Virus record (IMG/VR): IMGVR_UViG_3300046011_002886
Span: 1-26,813 of that record
Strand: one strand, 5' to 3'
DNA from: a virus
DNA length: 26,813 nt
Made by a program: the position numbers and the translations under genes. Within the stretch, counting starts at the first letter, position 1, and every line of letters begins with the position of its first letter. The notes beneath the pieces were generated by a model that searched no databases, was not told where the DNA came from, and saw only the letters and a list, made by a program, of their open reading frames with translations. Shown here piece after piece: positions 7,774 to 14,909 of the stretch.

Positions 7774-8097
7774 TTACTCCTTTATAAAATCTTTTAGGAA
7801 GTGTACCGCCGAATCTGCATTGTTTATTTGAGGTGTTGTTTTGATTACAGGCGGTCTCTTTTTTAGAGAATCTATCTTACTTTCTTGGTTTGCAATTTTA
7901 GAATCCAGTTCACCAGCAACAATCAACAAACTATCATATTGATGATGATATTTGTTTACTTCCGCACGAAGTGAATCGGCTATTCTCATGTTTTCTGTTA
8001 CTCGGTCATCGACCATCATAGAAGAATAAATAGCCATACCAACACCACCGATAGCGATTACTGGTATCAGGATATTCATAATAATGTTCTTTATCAT
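7774..8097 (-). CDS. Rz-like inner-membrane coiled-coil protein (i-spanin candidate)
   Basis: A 107-residue protein with one N-terminal transmembrane segment (MNILIPVIAIGGVGMAIYSS) followed by a predicted periplasmic coiled coil (about 35-80, SLRAEVNKYHHQYDSLLIV, KIANQESKIDSLKK) and a short C-terminal tail after a Pro-rich break (PPVIKTTPQ; then ADSAVHFLKDFIKE). This topology is that of i-spanins such as lambda Rz. It follows the upstream gene with no gap (stop TAA directly followed by ATG) and is followed after one base by the signal-peptide coiled-coil protein, the other candidate half of the lysis complex. Spanins are defined by topology rather than sequence, so the call is tentative. An unrelated membrane-anchored structural chaperone is possible. 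Confidence 0.6.
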   Translation of the reverse strand: MIKNIIMNILIPVIAIGGVGMAIYSSMMVDDRVTENMRIADSLRAEVNKYHHQYDSLLIVAGELDSKIANQESKIDSLKKRPPVIKTTPQINNADSAVHFLKDFIKE

Positions 8098-8442
8098 TTA
8101 CTTACTCGGATTTGTTGATACCATTTTAGCTTTACCACGTCTTGTTGAACCATACTTTCTTTTACGTGTTACCGCACTTTTCTTTTGTTTAGAAGACATA
8201 CGAGAAGCACGTCCTGCTGGTACACATTTTGGATAAGCACGTTTACCACCTTTTCTCGATTTAGAACCGGCAGATGCACCACAGGCAGGATGACCTCCCG
8301 ACTTTGTTTTACGAGATATGTCAACCCACTTTTCCTTGAACCACTTACGAAGTCCACCTGAAGGTTTCTTTCCTTCCATAAGATAGCCTTTCACGTATTC
8401 GCGGATAACTAAACGGGCGATATGTTCTTGACATGGTGTCAT
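8098..8442 (-). CDS. small basic DUF5872-like phage protein
   Basis: A 114-residue strongly basic protein. After a helical N terminus (residues 1-22) it shows a pattern known from many phage and giant-virus proteins that I recall as DUF5872: EKWVDISRKTKSGGHPACG, then KRAYPKCVPAGRASRMSSKQKKSAV and a Lys/Arg tail ending near MVSTNPSK. Two conserved cysteines (in HPACG and YPKCVP) are present. Function of the family is unknown; a DNA-binding or virion-internal role would fit the charge. The ATG at 8442 has no clear ribosome site and a copy of the AT-rich intergenic motif lies only 3 bases upstream. The internal Met-22 (YLMEGKKPSGG) is therefore an alternative start if that motif is a promoter. 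Confidence 0.7.
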   Translation of the reverse strand: MTPCQEHIARLVIREYVKGYLMEGKKPSGGLRKWFKEKWVDISRKTKSGGHPACGASAGSKSRKGGKRAYPKCVPAGRASRMSSKQKKSAVTRKRKYGSTRRGKAKMVSTNPSK

Positions 8443-8444
8443 AA

Positions 8445-8456
8445 AGATAAATATGA
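8445..8456 (-). promoter_or_regulatory. partial copy of the recurrent AT-rich motif
   Basis: On the minus strand the segment reads TCATATTTATCT, sharing CATATTTAT with the exact 12-mers at 14895 and 17377. It falls between the stop of the calcium-repeat protein gene and the ATG at 8442. Its closeness to that ATG makes it either a chance match or a sign that translation begins further in. Confidence 0.2.
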
Positions 8457-8458
8457 TA

Positions 8459-9985
8459 TTACTTCAAACTCTTGAATTTTTTGTATGTATCTAACGGATA
8501 AAATTTTTCAACACCAAATCGGAGTGAAGCGTCATCATAGTTATCTCTAATTAAGAAATATACATTTTTTAATTCAGATGGCAAAATACCTTTGTACCAT
8601 TTATTTACATAAAATTGAAGACCATCGTTTATAACTTGTCCAAGTCTGTATCGATAAGGTTGTTTCATAAGTTCTATTCCTCTCAACCGAGGAGATATTA
8701 TCGGACCACCTTCAAAAATAGATTCTTTTGTTTCAATCGTATCTCTAAAAGTATATCCTGTTGGATTTGATATTGTTATAGGAAGATTTGATTGAGACCC
8801 ACCAAGTCTTTTATCATATCCTAGATTTGTTAGTGTAACTGTTATTGCAAATTGATATTCGTCACTACCAGTTATTTTTTTAACAACAGACTCGTGTAAA
8901 TCAACTGTTATATCCATATATGCGGGTTTTAATCTATCCAAATCTATTGTTAATCCAAACAAATTGTTTTCTTCAAATACCGATTTTGTCTCTTCTTCGA
9001 ATGCTTTAGAAACATCTTCTTGAACCGTACCATACGAAGGTTTATTACTCTTACCAGACCCAGTTCCTGTCCCAGTTCCAGTTCCTGTCCCAGTTCCAGT
9101 ACCTGTCCCAGTTCCAGTACCTGTTCCTGTCCCAGTACCTGTTCCTGTACCTGTTCCTGTACCTGTTCCTGTCCCAGTACCTGTTCCTGTACCTGTTCCT
9201 GTTCCTGTTCCAGTACCTGTTCCAGTACCGGTTCCAGTACCGGTTCCAGTTCCTTTTTTAATTGTACCCGGTTCTTGGTCATTCGGTATTCCATCACCGT
9301 CTTTATCAGAATCTTTGTCATTCGGTATTCCGTCACCGTCAATATCATCATCCAAATAATCCGGTGTACCATCACCATCTGTGTCTTGATTTTTAAGAAC
9401 GTCTGGTATTTTTAATCCTAAATCTGGTAAACTTAATATACCAACCCACGGTAAAATTAATGGTAATGGTGATGGAGCAGATGGGATTAAACCACTATAA
9501 ATACCAGCGATTGTAAACTGATGTTTAATCAAAGCATTTACAAATCCAGATAAAGCCATCTCACTATCTTTTTGTTTTAAGCCATCCTGAAGTTCTTTAT
9601 CAAGTGGGGTTGGTAGCCCAGGAAATACAACTTGACATCCAGCCGTCGGTGCAAACATAGGTGGCATTGGTGGTAACGGTGTAAATGTTGAGTTCAACCA
9701 ATAAAGACAAAAACCAAGAGACATTAACATGAATCCTGGTTCTATCTTATTTTTATCCGTACTTACAGATGTTATTCTTGAATTAACTTCTAATCCAAGT
9801 TGCAGGAATGTTTTTAAAGTATCTTTGTCACCTTTTATTAGTTTAGCACCGAAAAAAGGTCCACTACTACCAATGTTTGACAAATCATATGCCATTGCAA
9901 TTGTATCAGCAGCTTCAGCAGGGTCTTTAATTGATTGTGCGGCTATGTATGGTCGAAGATATGATTTTAAAATTTCTGCATTCAT
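8459..9985 (-). CDS. virion-type protein with thrombospondin-3-like calcium repeats and long Gly-Thr linker
   Basis: A 508-residue modular protein. Residues 1-195 are a globular domain with a hydrophobic, Pro-rich second half ([27 protein letters not shown]). Residues 200-240 carry tandem DxDxDG calcium-binding repeats of thrombospondin type 3 kind ([29 protein letters not shown]). Residues 245-309 are an unbroken Gly-Thr dipeptide run encoded by a 6/12-base tandem repeat. Residues 310-508 form a second domain with an alpha/beta look and a C-terminal segment ([17 protein letters not shown]). I do not recognise a named family; the domain-linker-domain plan suggests an extended virion component. 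The ATG lies 2 bases after the HNH gene stop (TAATAATG) with no Shine-Dalgarno, so coupling is likely. Signs of replication slippage are possible in the linker. Confidence 0.8.
   Translation of the reverse strand: MNAEILKSYLRPYIAAQSIKDPAEAADTIAMAYDLSNIGSSGPFFGAKLIKGDKDTLKTFLQLGLEVNSRITSVSTDKNKIEPGFMLMSLGFCLYWLNSTFTPLPPMPPMFAPTAGCQVVFPGLPTPLDKELQDGLKQKDSEMALSGFVNALIKHQFTIAGIYSGLIPSAPSPLPLILPWVGILSLPDLGLKIPDVLKNQDTDGDGTPDYLDDDIDGDGIPNDKDSDKDGDGIPNDQEPGTIKKGTGTGTGTGTGTGTGTGTGTGTGTGTGTGTGTGTGTGTGTGTGTGTGTGTGTGTGTGTGTGTGTGSGKSNKPSYGTVQEDVSKAFEEETKSVFEENNLFGLTIDLDRLKPAYMDITVDLHESVVKKITGSDEYQFAITVTLTNLGYDKRLGGSQSNLPITISNPTGYTFRDTIETKESIFEGGPIISPRLRGIELMKQPYRYRLGQVINDGLQFYVNKWYKGILPSELKNVYFLIRDNYDDASLRFGVEKFYPLDTYKKFKSLK
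9053..9253 (-). repeat. in-frame Gly-Thr minisatellite
   Basis: About 200 bases built from 6-base units (plus strand CCTGTT, CCTGTC, CCAGTA, CCAGTT and near variants, often alternating as a 12-base unit). On the coding strand every unit is a Gly-Thr pair, so gain or loss of units changes linker length without shifting the frame. Confidence 0.95.
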
Positions 9986-9987
9986 TA

Positions 9988-10599
9988 TTAGTGTCCATCA
10001 TGTTTAGCAGTAATATGTTTCTTTATATTTGAAATATCTATTACTCGTTCGCAATGAGGGCATTGAATTTTTTTCTTTTTTAGTGCCGATTCTGATTTTC
10101 TTTTGTTCGCTAATTCTCGATTTGTTAGATTCATTTTTTTACCACGATTCCATGCCGGCTTTCCACGAGTTGACTTTCCTGGATCTCCTGATGATATTCT
10201 TTTATGCACTTCTTCTGGGTCATACATTTTTGTCCAACTGATAATTCTACCGGACGAATATCCTTCTTTTAATATCTCTGCAAATTTTTTTCTATCTACT
10301 TTTGAAGCTGCATTTTTTGCCCACTTTATTCTTTCTTCTTTTGTTGCAGAATGAAATCCCAACTTCAAATCTCGTGTTAAATCACCACCTTTTTTACCAC
10401 CGATAGACGCCCATTTTGTAAATTCATTTTTATGAATTTTGGTATGTTCTTCTGCACTAACACATTGTAGATTAGAAATATCATTATTAAATGGGTTTCC
10501 ATCTATATGATGTATGTGATAACCTTTGGGTATTTTTCCGTAATAAGATTCGTAAATCTTACGATAATTTACACCAGACTGTTTGTGTTTTTTGCTCAT
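9988..10599 (-). CDS. HNH homing-type endonuclease with C-terminal zinc finger
   Basis: A 203-residue protein with an HNH nuclease core near the N terminus: [19 protein letters not shown] at residues 27-45, followed by [11 protein letters not shown]. The HH pair at 30-31 and Asn-39 are the expected catalytic and metal-binding residues. The middle has a [10 protein letters not shown] element (146-155), like DNA-binding modules of free-standing phage homing endonucleases. The end has a CxxC...H...H finger (Cys-180, Cys-183, His-195, His-200). It fits tightly between two structural-type genes (2-base gaps on both sides), as mobile HNH genes do in T4-like phages. No intron is seen around it. It probably spreads itself and neighbouring DNA between related phages; a packaging-linked HNH role is less likely because the terminase is far away. 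Confidence 0.88.
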   Translation of the reverse strand: MSKKHKQSGVNYRKIYESYYGKIPKGYHIHHIDGNPFNNDISNLQCVSAEEHTKIHKNEFTKWASIGGKKGGDLTRDLKLGFHSATKEERIKWAKNAASKVDRKKFAEILKEGYSSGRIISWTKMYDPEEVHKRISSGDPGKSTRGKPAWNRGKKMNLTNRELANKRKSESALKKKKIQCPHCERVIDISNIKKHITAKHDGH

Positions 10600-10601
10600 A
10601 T

Positions 10602-11177
10602 TTAAGTTTTATCTATGGCACCTTTACCACTTGAAGGCCAACCAAATCTACAACTCCAGTATCTTGGTTTCCATCTCTTACCTGGAGAGTGGCACCGATG
10701 TCTTGCACGAAATGACTTACGTCTTGCAGCATTTGACTTTTTAATTTTCATTGTTTTAGTTCCACCCGAACCTTTATGTCCAAAGTTTACTTTTACAACA
10801 TTTCCTTTCGGATTTTTAACATAAACAGCAAACTTTTTTGGACCACCAGCTGTTCTGAATGGTTTACCAAGAGATACCTTACGTCCTCTGTATTCTGCTT
10901 CACCGAGAACTTCTGTTCCTGATTCTTGTAATCCAAAATGAAGTTCAACAATATTTCCACAACTGTTTGTTGAATATCCTTCAAGACGATATACCGGATT
11001 GTTTATTGTCACCGATTCATTACGATAACCACCACCGGCAGCTTTATAAGCTTTTACAAGTGCGGCCGAGGCATAAGCACTCGGCCATACTTTGAATTTT
11101 TTCTTTATACGTGACTTTACACTACTGTATAATTTTTTATTAGTAGGTACCGCACGTTCAATAACAATAGACTTCAT
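10602..11177 (-). CDS. conserved phage structural-type protein (RRKSFRARHxC / PRYWSC family)
   Basis: A 191-residue basic protein with features shared by many phage proteins of unknown function: SRIKKKFKVWPSAYASAALVKAYKAAGGGY (residues about 22-51), an inserted beta-rich part, a GKPFRTAGGPKKFAVYVKNP segment (about 108-127), and the C-terminal signature ARRKSFRARHRCHSP...PRYWSCRFGW with two conserved cysteines. I recognise the pattern from tailed-phage virion or internal proteins but know no established function. The DUF5872-like gene at 8098 has a related flavour (basic, conserved Cys) but is a different protein. The start has AAGG about 11 bases upstream and lies 2 bases after the holin-like gene stop; the HNH gene starts 2 bases after its own stop. 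Confidence 0.75.
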   Translation of the reverse strand: MKSIVIERAVPTNKKLYSSVKSRIKKKFKVWPSAYASAALVKAYKAAGGGYRNESVTINNPVYRLEGYSTNSCGNIVELHFGLQESGTEVLGEAEYRGRKVSLGKPFRTAGGPKKFAVYVKNPKGNVVKVNFGHKGSGGTKTMKIKKSNAARRKSFRARHRCHSPGKRWKPRYWSCRFGWPSSGKGAIDKT

Positions 11178-11179
11178 AT

Positions 11180-11461
11180 TTACATTACCTTGTCTGTGAT
11201 AGATGATACATTTACATCAGTTGAGGCAGAACTACCTTTACGTGAGAACTTCTCGGCAGTAGCAACACCAAGACCGACGATGATGATATACATAAGACCT
11301 TCAAAAATAAACTCTGTTATTTGAAAACCCCAAAAAAGATTTGCACCCCATGTAACTAACATGGCAGCAACACATAAAAACGTAACAACTCTCTTTGATG
11401 ACACCGAACCGTCTACGTCTGAAATCATTGATGACAGACCACTTTTAAGTTGTTCGATCAC
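11180..11461 (-). CDS. small two-helix membrane protein, holin candidate
   Basis: A 93-residue protein with a polar N terminus (IEQLKSGLSSMISDVDGSVSSKR), two hydrophobic segments (about 24-45, VVTFLCVAAMLVTWGANLFW, and 50-68, FIFEGLMYIIIVGLGVATA) and a charged C terminus (EKFSRKGSS...). Short length, two membrane passes and polar ends fit a class II holin, which permeabilises the inner membrane at lysis. The start codon is GTG at 11461, supported by GGAG 7 bases upstream. It overlaps the preceding gene by 17 bases in a different frame. No endolysin gene is recognisable next to it and the spanin-like pair is 3 kb downstream, so the holin role rests on topology only. Confidence 0.6.
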   Translation of the reverse strand: MIEQLKSGLSSMISDVDGSVSSKRVVTFLCVAAMLVTWGANLFWGFQITEFIFEGLMYIIIVGLGVATAEKFSRKGSSASTDVNVSSITDKVM

Positions 11462-12053
11462 TTTCGTTCTCCAATTTTTGAATAAAATCCTGACGAAACT
11501 TTTGAAACTCTTCTTCTATTTTTTGTAAGATTTGTTCTTTTGTTATACCCGAACTCCATTTTTCAGAATCTCCAAAAGAATTTGCAAATTCTACTTTTGA
11601 AAGTTCTTCAGCAATTAAGTTCTTATCTTTCTCTGCTTCTGCCAACCATGATAGTGCATTTTCTTTCATCTTTTCACGTTCGTATTCATCCCATTTACCT
11701 TCTAATCTAATTTTATGTTCCATGTCAATTACACAATCAAAACACATACCATGAATCATTCTCATTTTTTCATCCATACGTTTTGGCATGGTACAGGTAC
11801 AAGTTTCTTTTGGACACTTTGAAAAAGAATTTAAATAGTGGTGTAACTCTTGTTGCCACTCTTTTCCTAATTTCATCGAGTAACCTTCTTTTTGTTCCCA
11901 CTCATTTCCATCAGAATCTGTCCATTTATCTCCTACTTTTCGTATAGGTTTATCGTTTGTTTCTCCACCATACCCAACTTGTATCTGATTTTGAGACTGA
12001 TGTTGGTTATTCAGAAGTTTTTTAACATCCTCTATACTATCAATTTTTACCAT
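11445..12053 (-). CDS. Cys-cluster (zinc-binding) conserved phage protein, unassigned
   Basis: A 202-residue protein. Residues 35-60 contain a small beta module (IRKVGDKWTDSDGNEWEQKEGY), followed by a probable zinc site built from CPKETCTC (Cys-80, 85, 87) and CFDC (Cys-104, 107). Between them lies MPKRMDEKMRMIHGM. A VGDxWTDxxGNxWEQ...C..C pattern is familiar to me from hypothetical proteins of T4-like phages, without an assigned role. The C-terminal 90 residues are acidic and helical, ending in a coiled-coil-like stretch (ILQKIEEEFQKFRQDFIQKLENE). The start at 12053 has only a weak GGTGG ribosome site; a copy of the AT-rich motif lies 28 bases upstream. Its end overlaps the holin-like gene. 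Confidence 0.7.
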   Translation of the reverse strand: MVKIDSIEDVKKLLNNQHQSQNQIQVGYGGETNDKPIRKVGDKWTDSDGNEWEQKEGYSMKLGKEWQQELHHYLNSFSKCPKETCTCTMPKRMDEKMRMIHGMCFDCVIDMEHKIRLEGKWDEYEREKMKENALSWLAEAEKDKNLIAEELSKVEFANSFGDSEKWSSGITKEQILQKIEEEFQKFRQDFIQKLENESDRTT

Positions 12054-12081
12054 ATACCACCAAAATTAAATGAAACTATTT

Positions 12082-12093
12082 ACTATAATTATG
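12082..12093 (-). promoter_or_regulatory. candidate late promoter motif
   Basis: On the minus strand this reads CATAATTATAGT, differing at one base from the exact 12-mer CATATTTATAGT found at 14895 and 17377. It overlaps the stop of the 760-residue enzyme gene and lies 28 bases before the ATG at 12053. The TATAGT part could serve as a -10 element. Confidence 0.35.
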
Positions 12094-14371
12094 TTTTGAA
12101 TTTGAAATAATTCAGAAGTTGATTGATTGGTGCAAATGTACCTGTCAATTTATACGTCTTACCTTTAAAAGAGAAAACAATTCCTTCAAGTGGTACGATT
12201 GAATCAATTCCACCAGCACCCTCTATTCTCTTGAGTTGTTTTTTTAAAGTAGATATATCCTCTAATTTATTAGAATTTGAAAGTGTGTTGATTGCGAGTT
12301 CGACTTCTCTACGAATTTTGTTAGTAGTATTCGTTGGATTTAAAGCCATTACATTTTGAACATTCTTCAAAATTTCTGCACCGAACTCCAAGACCAAAAT
12401 TTCAAATGGAAGAACGTTGGTTTTTACTTGTTCTTCTACTTTAGTTTTATCCATTTCTTTTGCCCACTTCAAAACGTTTGAATCTGGTATGTTTGAACTG
12501 TTTAGTGCAAAAGATTTATCGTTAAATGCCCATCTCTTAACCAAATTATCTTTTACAGAGTTTTCCAACTCCAATCCATTTTCTTTTAGACTTTTATTTA
12601 TGTAACGTTTCCACCATCTTTGATGCCAAACACCGATTGTATCTGTATCAGAACATTTCATTTTATTTTGTAGTGCTGTTAATTTTCCTATGAAATATCC
12701 TAATCTTTCGTTGAACTTTTTGGATTTTGTAACTACTATTCTTTTAGGTTCACTTATTTTAAATGTACTTTGAGTATGAGCATTTGCTTGTTTAATCATA
12801 CCAGCTAAAATTCTAGCATATTGTGGAAAATCTTCTATCTTTTCACCACTATCATTATACAAAGAAACACCGTGAAAAACAATGTATGCACCGTCATAGT
12901 TTATGATGTTTTGACTTTTTGGGTACATTACTTCAAGATTCATCCACGCCTTACCACCTTGAAAAATTTTCTCTTGCTGTTTTGGAGTAAGTTGTTGAAT
13001 TGATTTTTCCAAATCAGAGAAAGCAATTGTAAATGCCTCTTCAATAGCACCACGACCACTAAACTTTGTCTTAATTGTCTGATAGTCCATTCCACCATTT
13101 TTGATGTCTGATTTATTTCTGGCAGCATATAGTTTACCTTCTCTAAATGAAGCAAAAAGATTTTGACCGTCTAATTTTTCAGTTGGATTTCCTTTAACAG
13201 TAATTTCACCAGACAATCCAAGTCTAAACATTTCTTTCATGTCACCAAATGTAAGACCAAAATCTTCAAATGGATGAGCCATGTGTCCAGCAGCACCACC
13301 TTCTGTAATAAGTGGTCTATCATCTTTGGCAACTTCTGTAAATACTTCATTCCAAAATTCTCTACGAACAATATCAAGTCTTTCTTTTTCGGGTTCTGTA
13401 TTTTCTGGGAGAAGATTTATTTTGAATTTTTTAGCAAGTTGGATTATTATCGGAATCATTAACATAGTTCCTGGAATTGGAATCGCTGCTATTGCTCCAA
13501 GTCCAGTTAACTTTAAAAGGTCTTTCATTTGATTTCTAAATAATACCTTTTCACGGTCTGTTATTTGTCCTGTTTTAATAAACTTTTGTAATATTGGAAG
13601 CAAATCCTTTGTATCACCATATTCCTTTTTAAGAATATCGAAGAACATCATACTTTGTTCTTCTGACATATTTAAAAGAACTCGAAACCATTCATTCAAG
13701 TCTTCTTTTAGTTTACCACGTTTTGCATTGAGTTTACCAATAACCATGTTAAAAATACCAGCATCAAACCAACCAAAAATTTGTTTAAATCGATGTTTTA
13801 ATTCGGATAATTTTGCTGTTTGGTCTCCGAGTGCCTTACGAATATTTGTTCCTGACATTTCTCCCGCCGATGGTATGTTATATGATACGTGTGGTGCATA
13901 CACATAGTAGGTGTATGGGTCATCTAAATCTTTTGCTGGAACATATGTGGTTTTATTAAATACCATAAGTCGTTTGAAACCACGGAGTCTTCCCTTATCC
14001 TTTTCACCAATCATATAAACAATAGTAGTTTCTTTTGGATCGAGACCCGATTTTTCAAAGAATTGAAGTGGACTATATGGATTTGTTACTTCTATTATTT
14101 GACTTTCTGGTACACCGTGCTTTAACATTATTCTTTTCTTTTCACTAAATGTGAACGGTGACTTTTGACCATCTACTTTATTAGAAGTTACAATATATGT
14201 GTTTTCTGTTCCAAATTGTTTTCTTAACCAAATATATGAATCTTTGTGATGGACTCCCATTGGTTGAAAACGACCAGGATATACGGCAACAAGATTTCCT
14301 TTATCAGAATTATCTTCATTAAAAATTTGAAGTCTTATTTCTTTTAATATACTTTCGACGAGTTTACTCAT
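12089..14371 (-). CDS. multidomain enzyme: NMNAT-like nucleotidyltransferase + LETM1-like segment + KxDG ligase-type domain
   Basis: A 760-residue protein with three parts. Residues 25-182 resemble the HIGH-type nucleotidyltransferases (NMN or cytidylyl type): YPGRFQPMGVHH at 31-42 and MSGTNIRKAL at 172-181, the counterpart of ISSTxIR. Residues about 235-325 hold a hydrophobic block (GLGAIAAIPIPGTMLMIPIII) ending in KKFKINLLPE, similar to LETM1-like segments. Residues 355-750 carry motifs of the covalent nucleotidyltransferase (DNA/RNA ligase) superfamily: motif I EKLDG (Lys-399), motif III-like WMNLEVMYP (Glu-480), IIIa-like YIVFHG (496-501), motif IV LEGIVF (728-733) and motif V YKLTG (740-744). 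It may work on NAD metabolism and nucleic-acid joining, but no substrate can be read from sequence. The start has GGAG 6 bases upstream and overlaps the chaperone gene by 8 bases. Proteins with the N-terminal part are known in T4-like marine phages as cytidylyltransferase-like. Confidence 0.8.
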   Translation of the reverse strand: MSKLVESILKEIRLQIFNEDNSDKGNLVAVYPGRFQPMGVHHKDSYIWLRKQFGTENTYIVTSNKVDGQKSPFTFSEKKRIMLKHGVPESQIIEVTNPYSPLQFFEKSGLDPKETTIVYMIGEKDKGRLRGFKRLMVFNKTTYVPAKDLDDPYTYYVYAPHVSYNIPSAGEMSGTNIRKALGDQTAKLSELKHRFKQIFGWFDAGIFNMVIGKLNAKRGKLKEDLNEWFRVLLNMSEEQSMMFFDILKKEYGDTKDLLPILQKFIKTGQITDREKVLFRNQMKDLLKLTGLGAIAAIPIPGTMLMIPIIIQLAKKFKINLLPENTEPEKERLDIVRREFWNEVFTEVAKDDRPLITEGGAAGHMAHPFEDFGLTFGDMKEMFRLGLSGEITVKGNPTEKLDGQNLFASFREGKLYAARNKSDIKNGGMDYQTIKTKFSGRGAIEEAFTIAFSDLEKSIQQLTPKQQEKIFQGGKAWMNLEVMYPKSQNIINYDGAYIVFHGVSLYNDSGEKIEDFPQYARILAGMIKQANAHTQSTFKISEPKRIVVTKSKKFNERLGYFIGKLTALQNKMKCSDTDTIGVWHQRWWKRYINKSLKENGLELENSVKDNLVKRWAFNDKSFALNSSNIPDSNVLKWAKEMDKTKVEEQVKTNVLPFEILVLEFGAEILKNVQNVMALNPTNTTNKIRREVELAINTLSNSNKLEDISTLKKQLKRIEGAGGIDSIVPLEGIVFSFKGKTYKLTGTFAPINQLLNYFKFKT

Positions 14372-14873
14372 TTATCACTCCGTTCTCATCTGGTGGTGTT
14401 ATTAATCTATATGTTGGGTCATCCATAGATGGTTTTTCAGGCCATATTACCATATCAGGTGATTCATAATTTGTTATATCACGTAATGCCTGACGGTATG
14501 TTGTCCATTCTAATTTCTTTTCATCTGACATTGGTACATCTGAAAGTTGTGTCCAATCACATTCTTGAAGATAAATTGCTCGTTGAGCACGAATGTTAAT
14601 CCATTTCTGGTTGATTAAATCTTGTATTTCCGATTCTGTTTTTGTTGCAACAGTTTGATACTCAACTACTTCGGTTTCTTCTATTACAAAATAAGAACCG
14701 GTTACTTTATCGTTTTCACCTAAAGTTGCTTCAACAAAACGATGGGGATACCAACCATATAATTTAAGAGTATCATTGTCCAATACTTTAAAGTTGGAAA
14801 TATTCTTCCAATTTATTGGTAACATCACCGGACCTTCTATTACTTGTCCATCTTGGACATACACGTATCTCAT
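14364..14873 (-). CDS. tail-fibre assembly chaperone-like protein
   Basis: A 169-residue protein. Its C-terminal half matches the phage tail assembly chaperone pattern (Tfa/Phage_tail_APC type): RAQRAIYLQECDWTQLSD at residues 95-112, then EWTTYRQALRDIT (122-134) and VIWPEKP (142-148). Such proteins help fold or attach tail-fibre tips. The N-terminal half (1-75) is beta-rich with YGWYPHRFVEATL and is probably the specificity part. The start at 14873 has a strong GGAG ribosome site, with an exact copy of the recurrent AT-rich motif 21 bases further upstream. It sits downstream of the fibre and RCC1 genes but separated from them by the glycosyltransferase cassette. The stop overlaps the next gene by 8 bases. 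Confidence 0.82.
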   Translation of the reverse strand: MRYVYVQDGQVIEGPVMLPINWKNISNFKVLDNDTLKLYGWYPHRFVEATLGENDKVTGSYFVIEETEVVEYQTVATKTESEIQDLINQKWINIRAQRAIYLQECDWTQLSDVPMSDEKKLEWTTYRQALRDITNYESPDMVIWPEKPSMDDPTYRLITPPDENGVINE

Positions 14874-14894
14874 ATTTACTCCGTTATCTTAATA

Positions 14895-14906
14895 ACTATA
14901 AATATG
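14895..14906 (-). promoter_or_regulatory. candidate late promoter motif (exact copy)
   Basis: Minus-strand CATATTTATAGT, identical over 12 bases to the copy at 17377-17388. It lies in the 36-base gap before the chaperone-like gene, 21 bases upstream of its ATG and ahead of a GGAG ribosome site. Confidence 0.4.
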
Positions 14907-14909
14907 AAA

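Noticed and set aside
9020-9415. Plus-strand Cys/Ser-rich frame over the Gly-Thr repeat
   Set aside because: Antisense translation of the low-complexity repeat; no ribosome site and no other plus-strand genes in the window.
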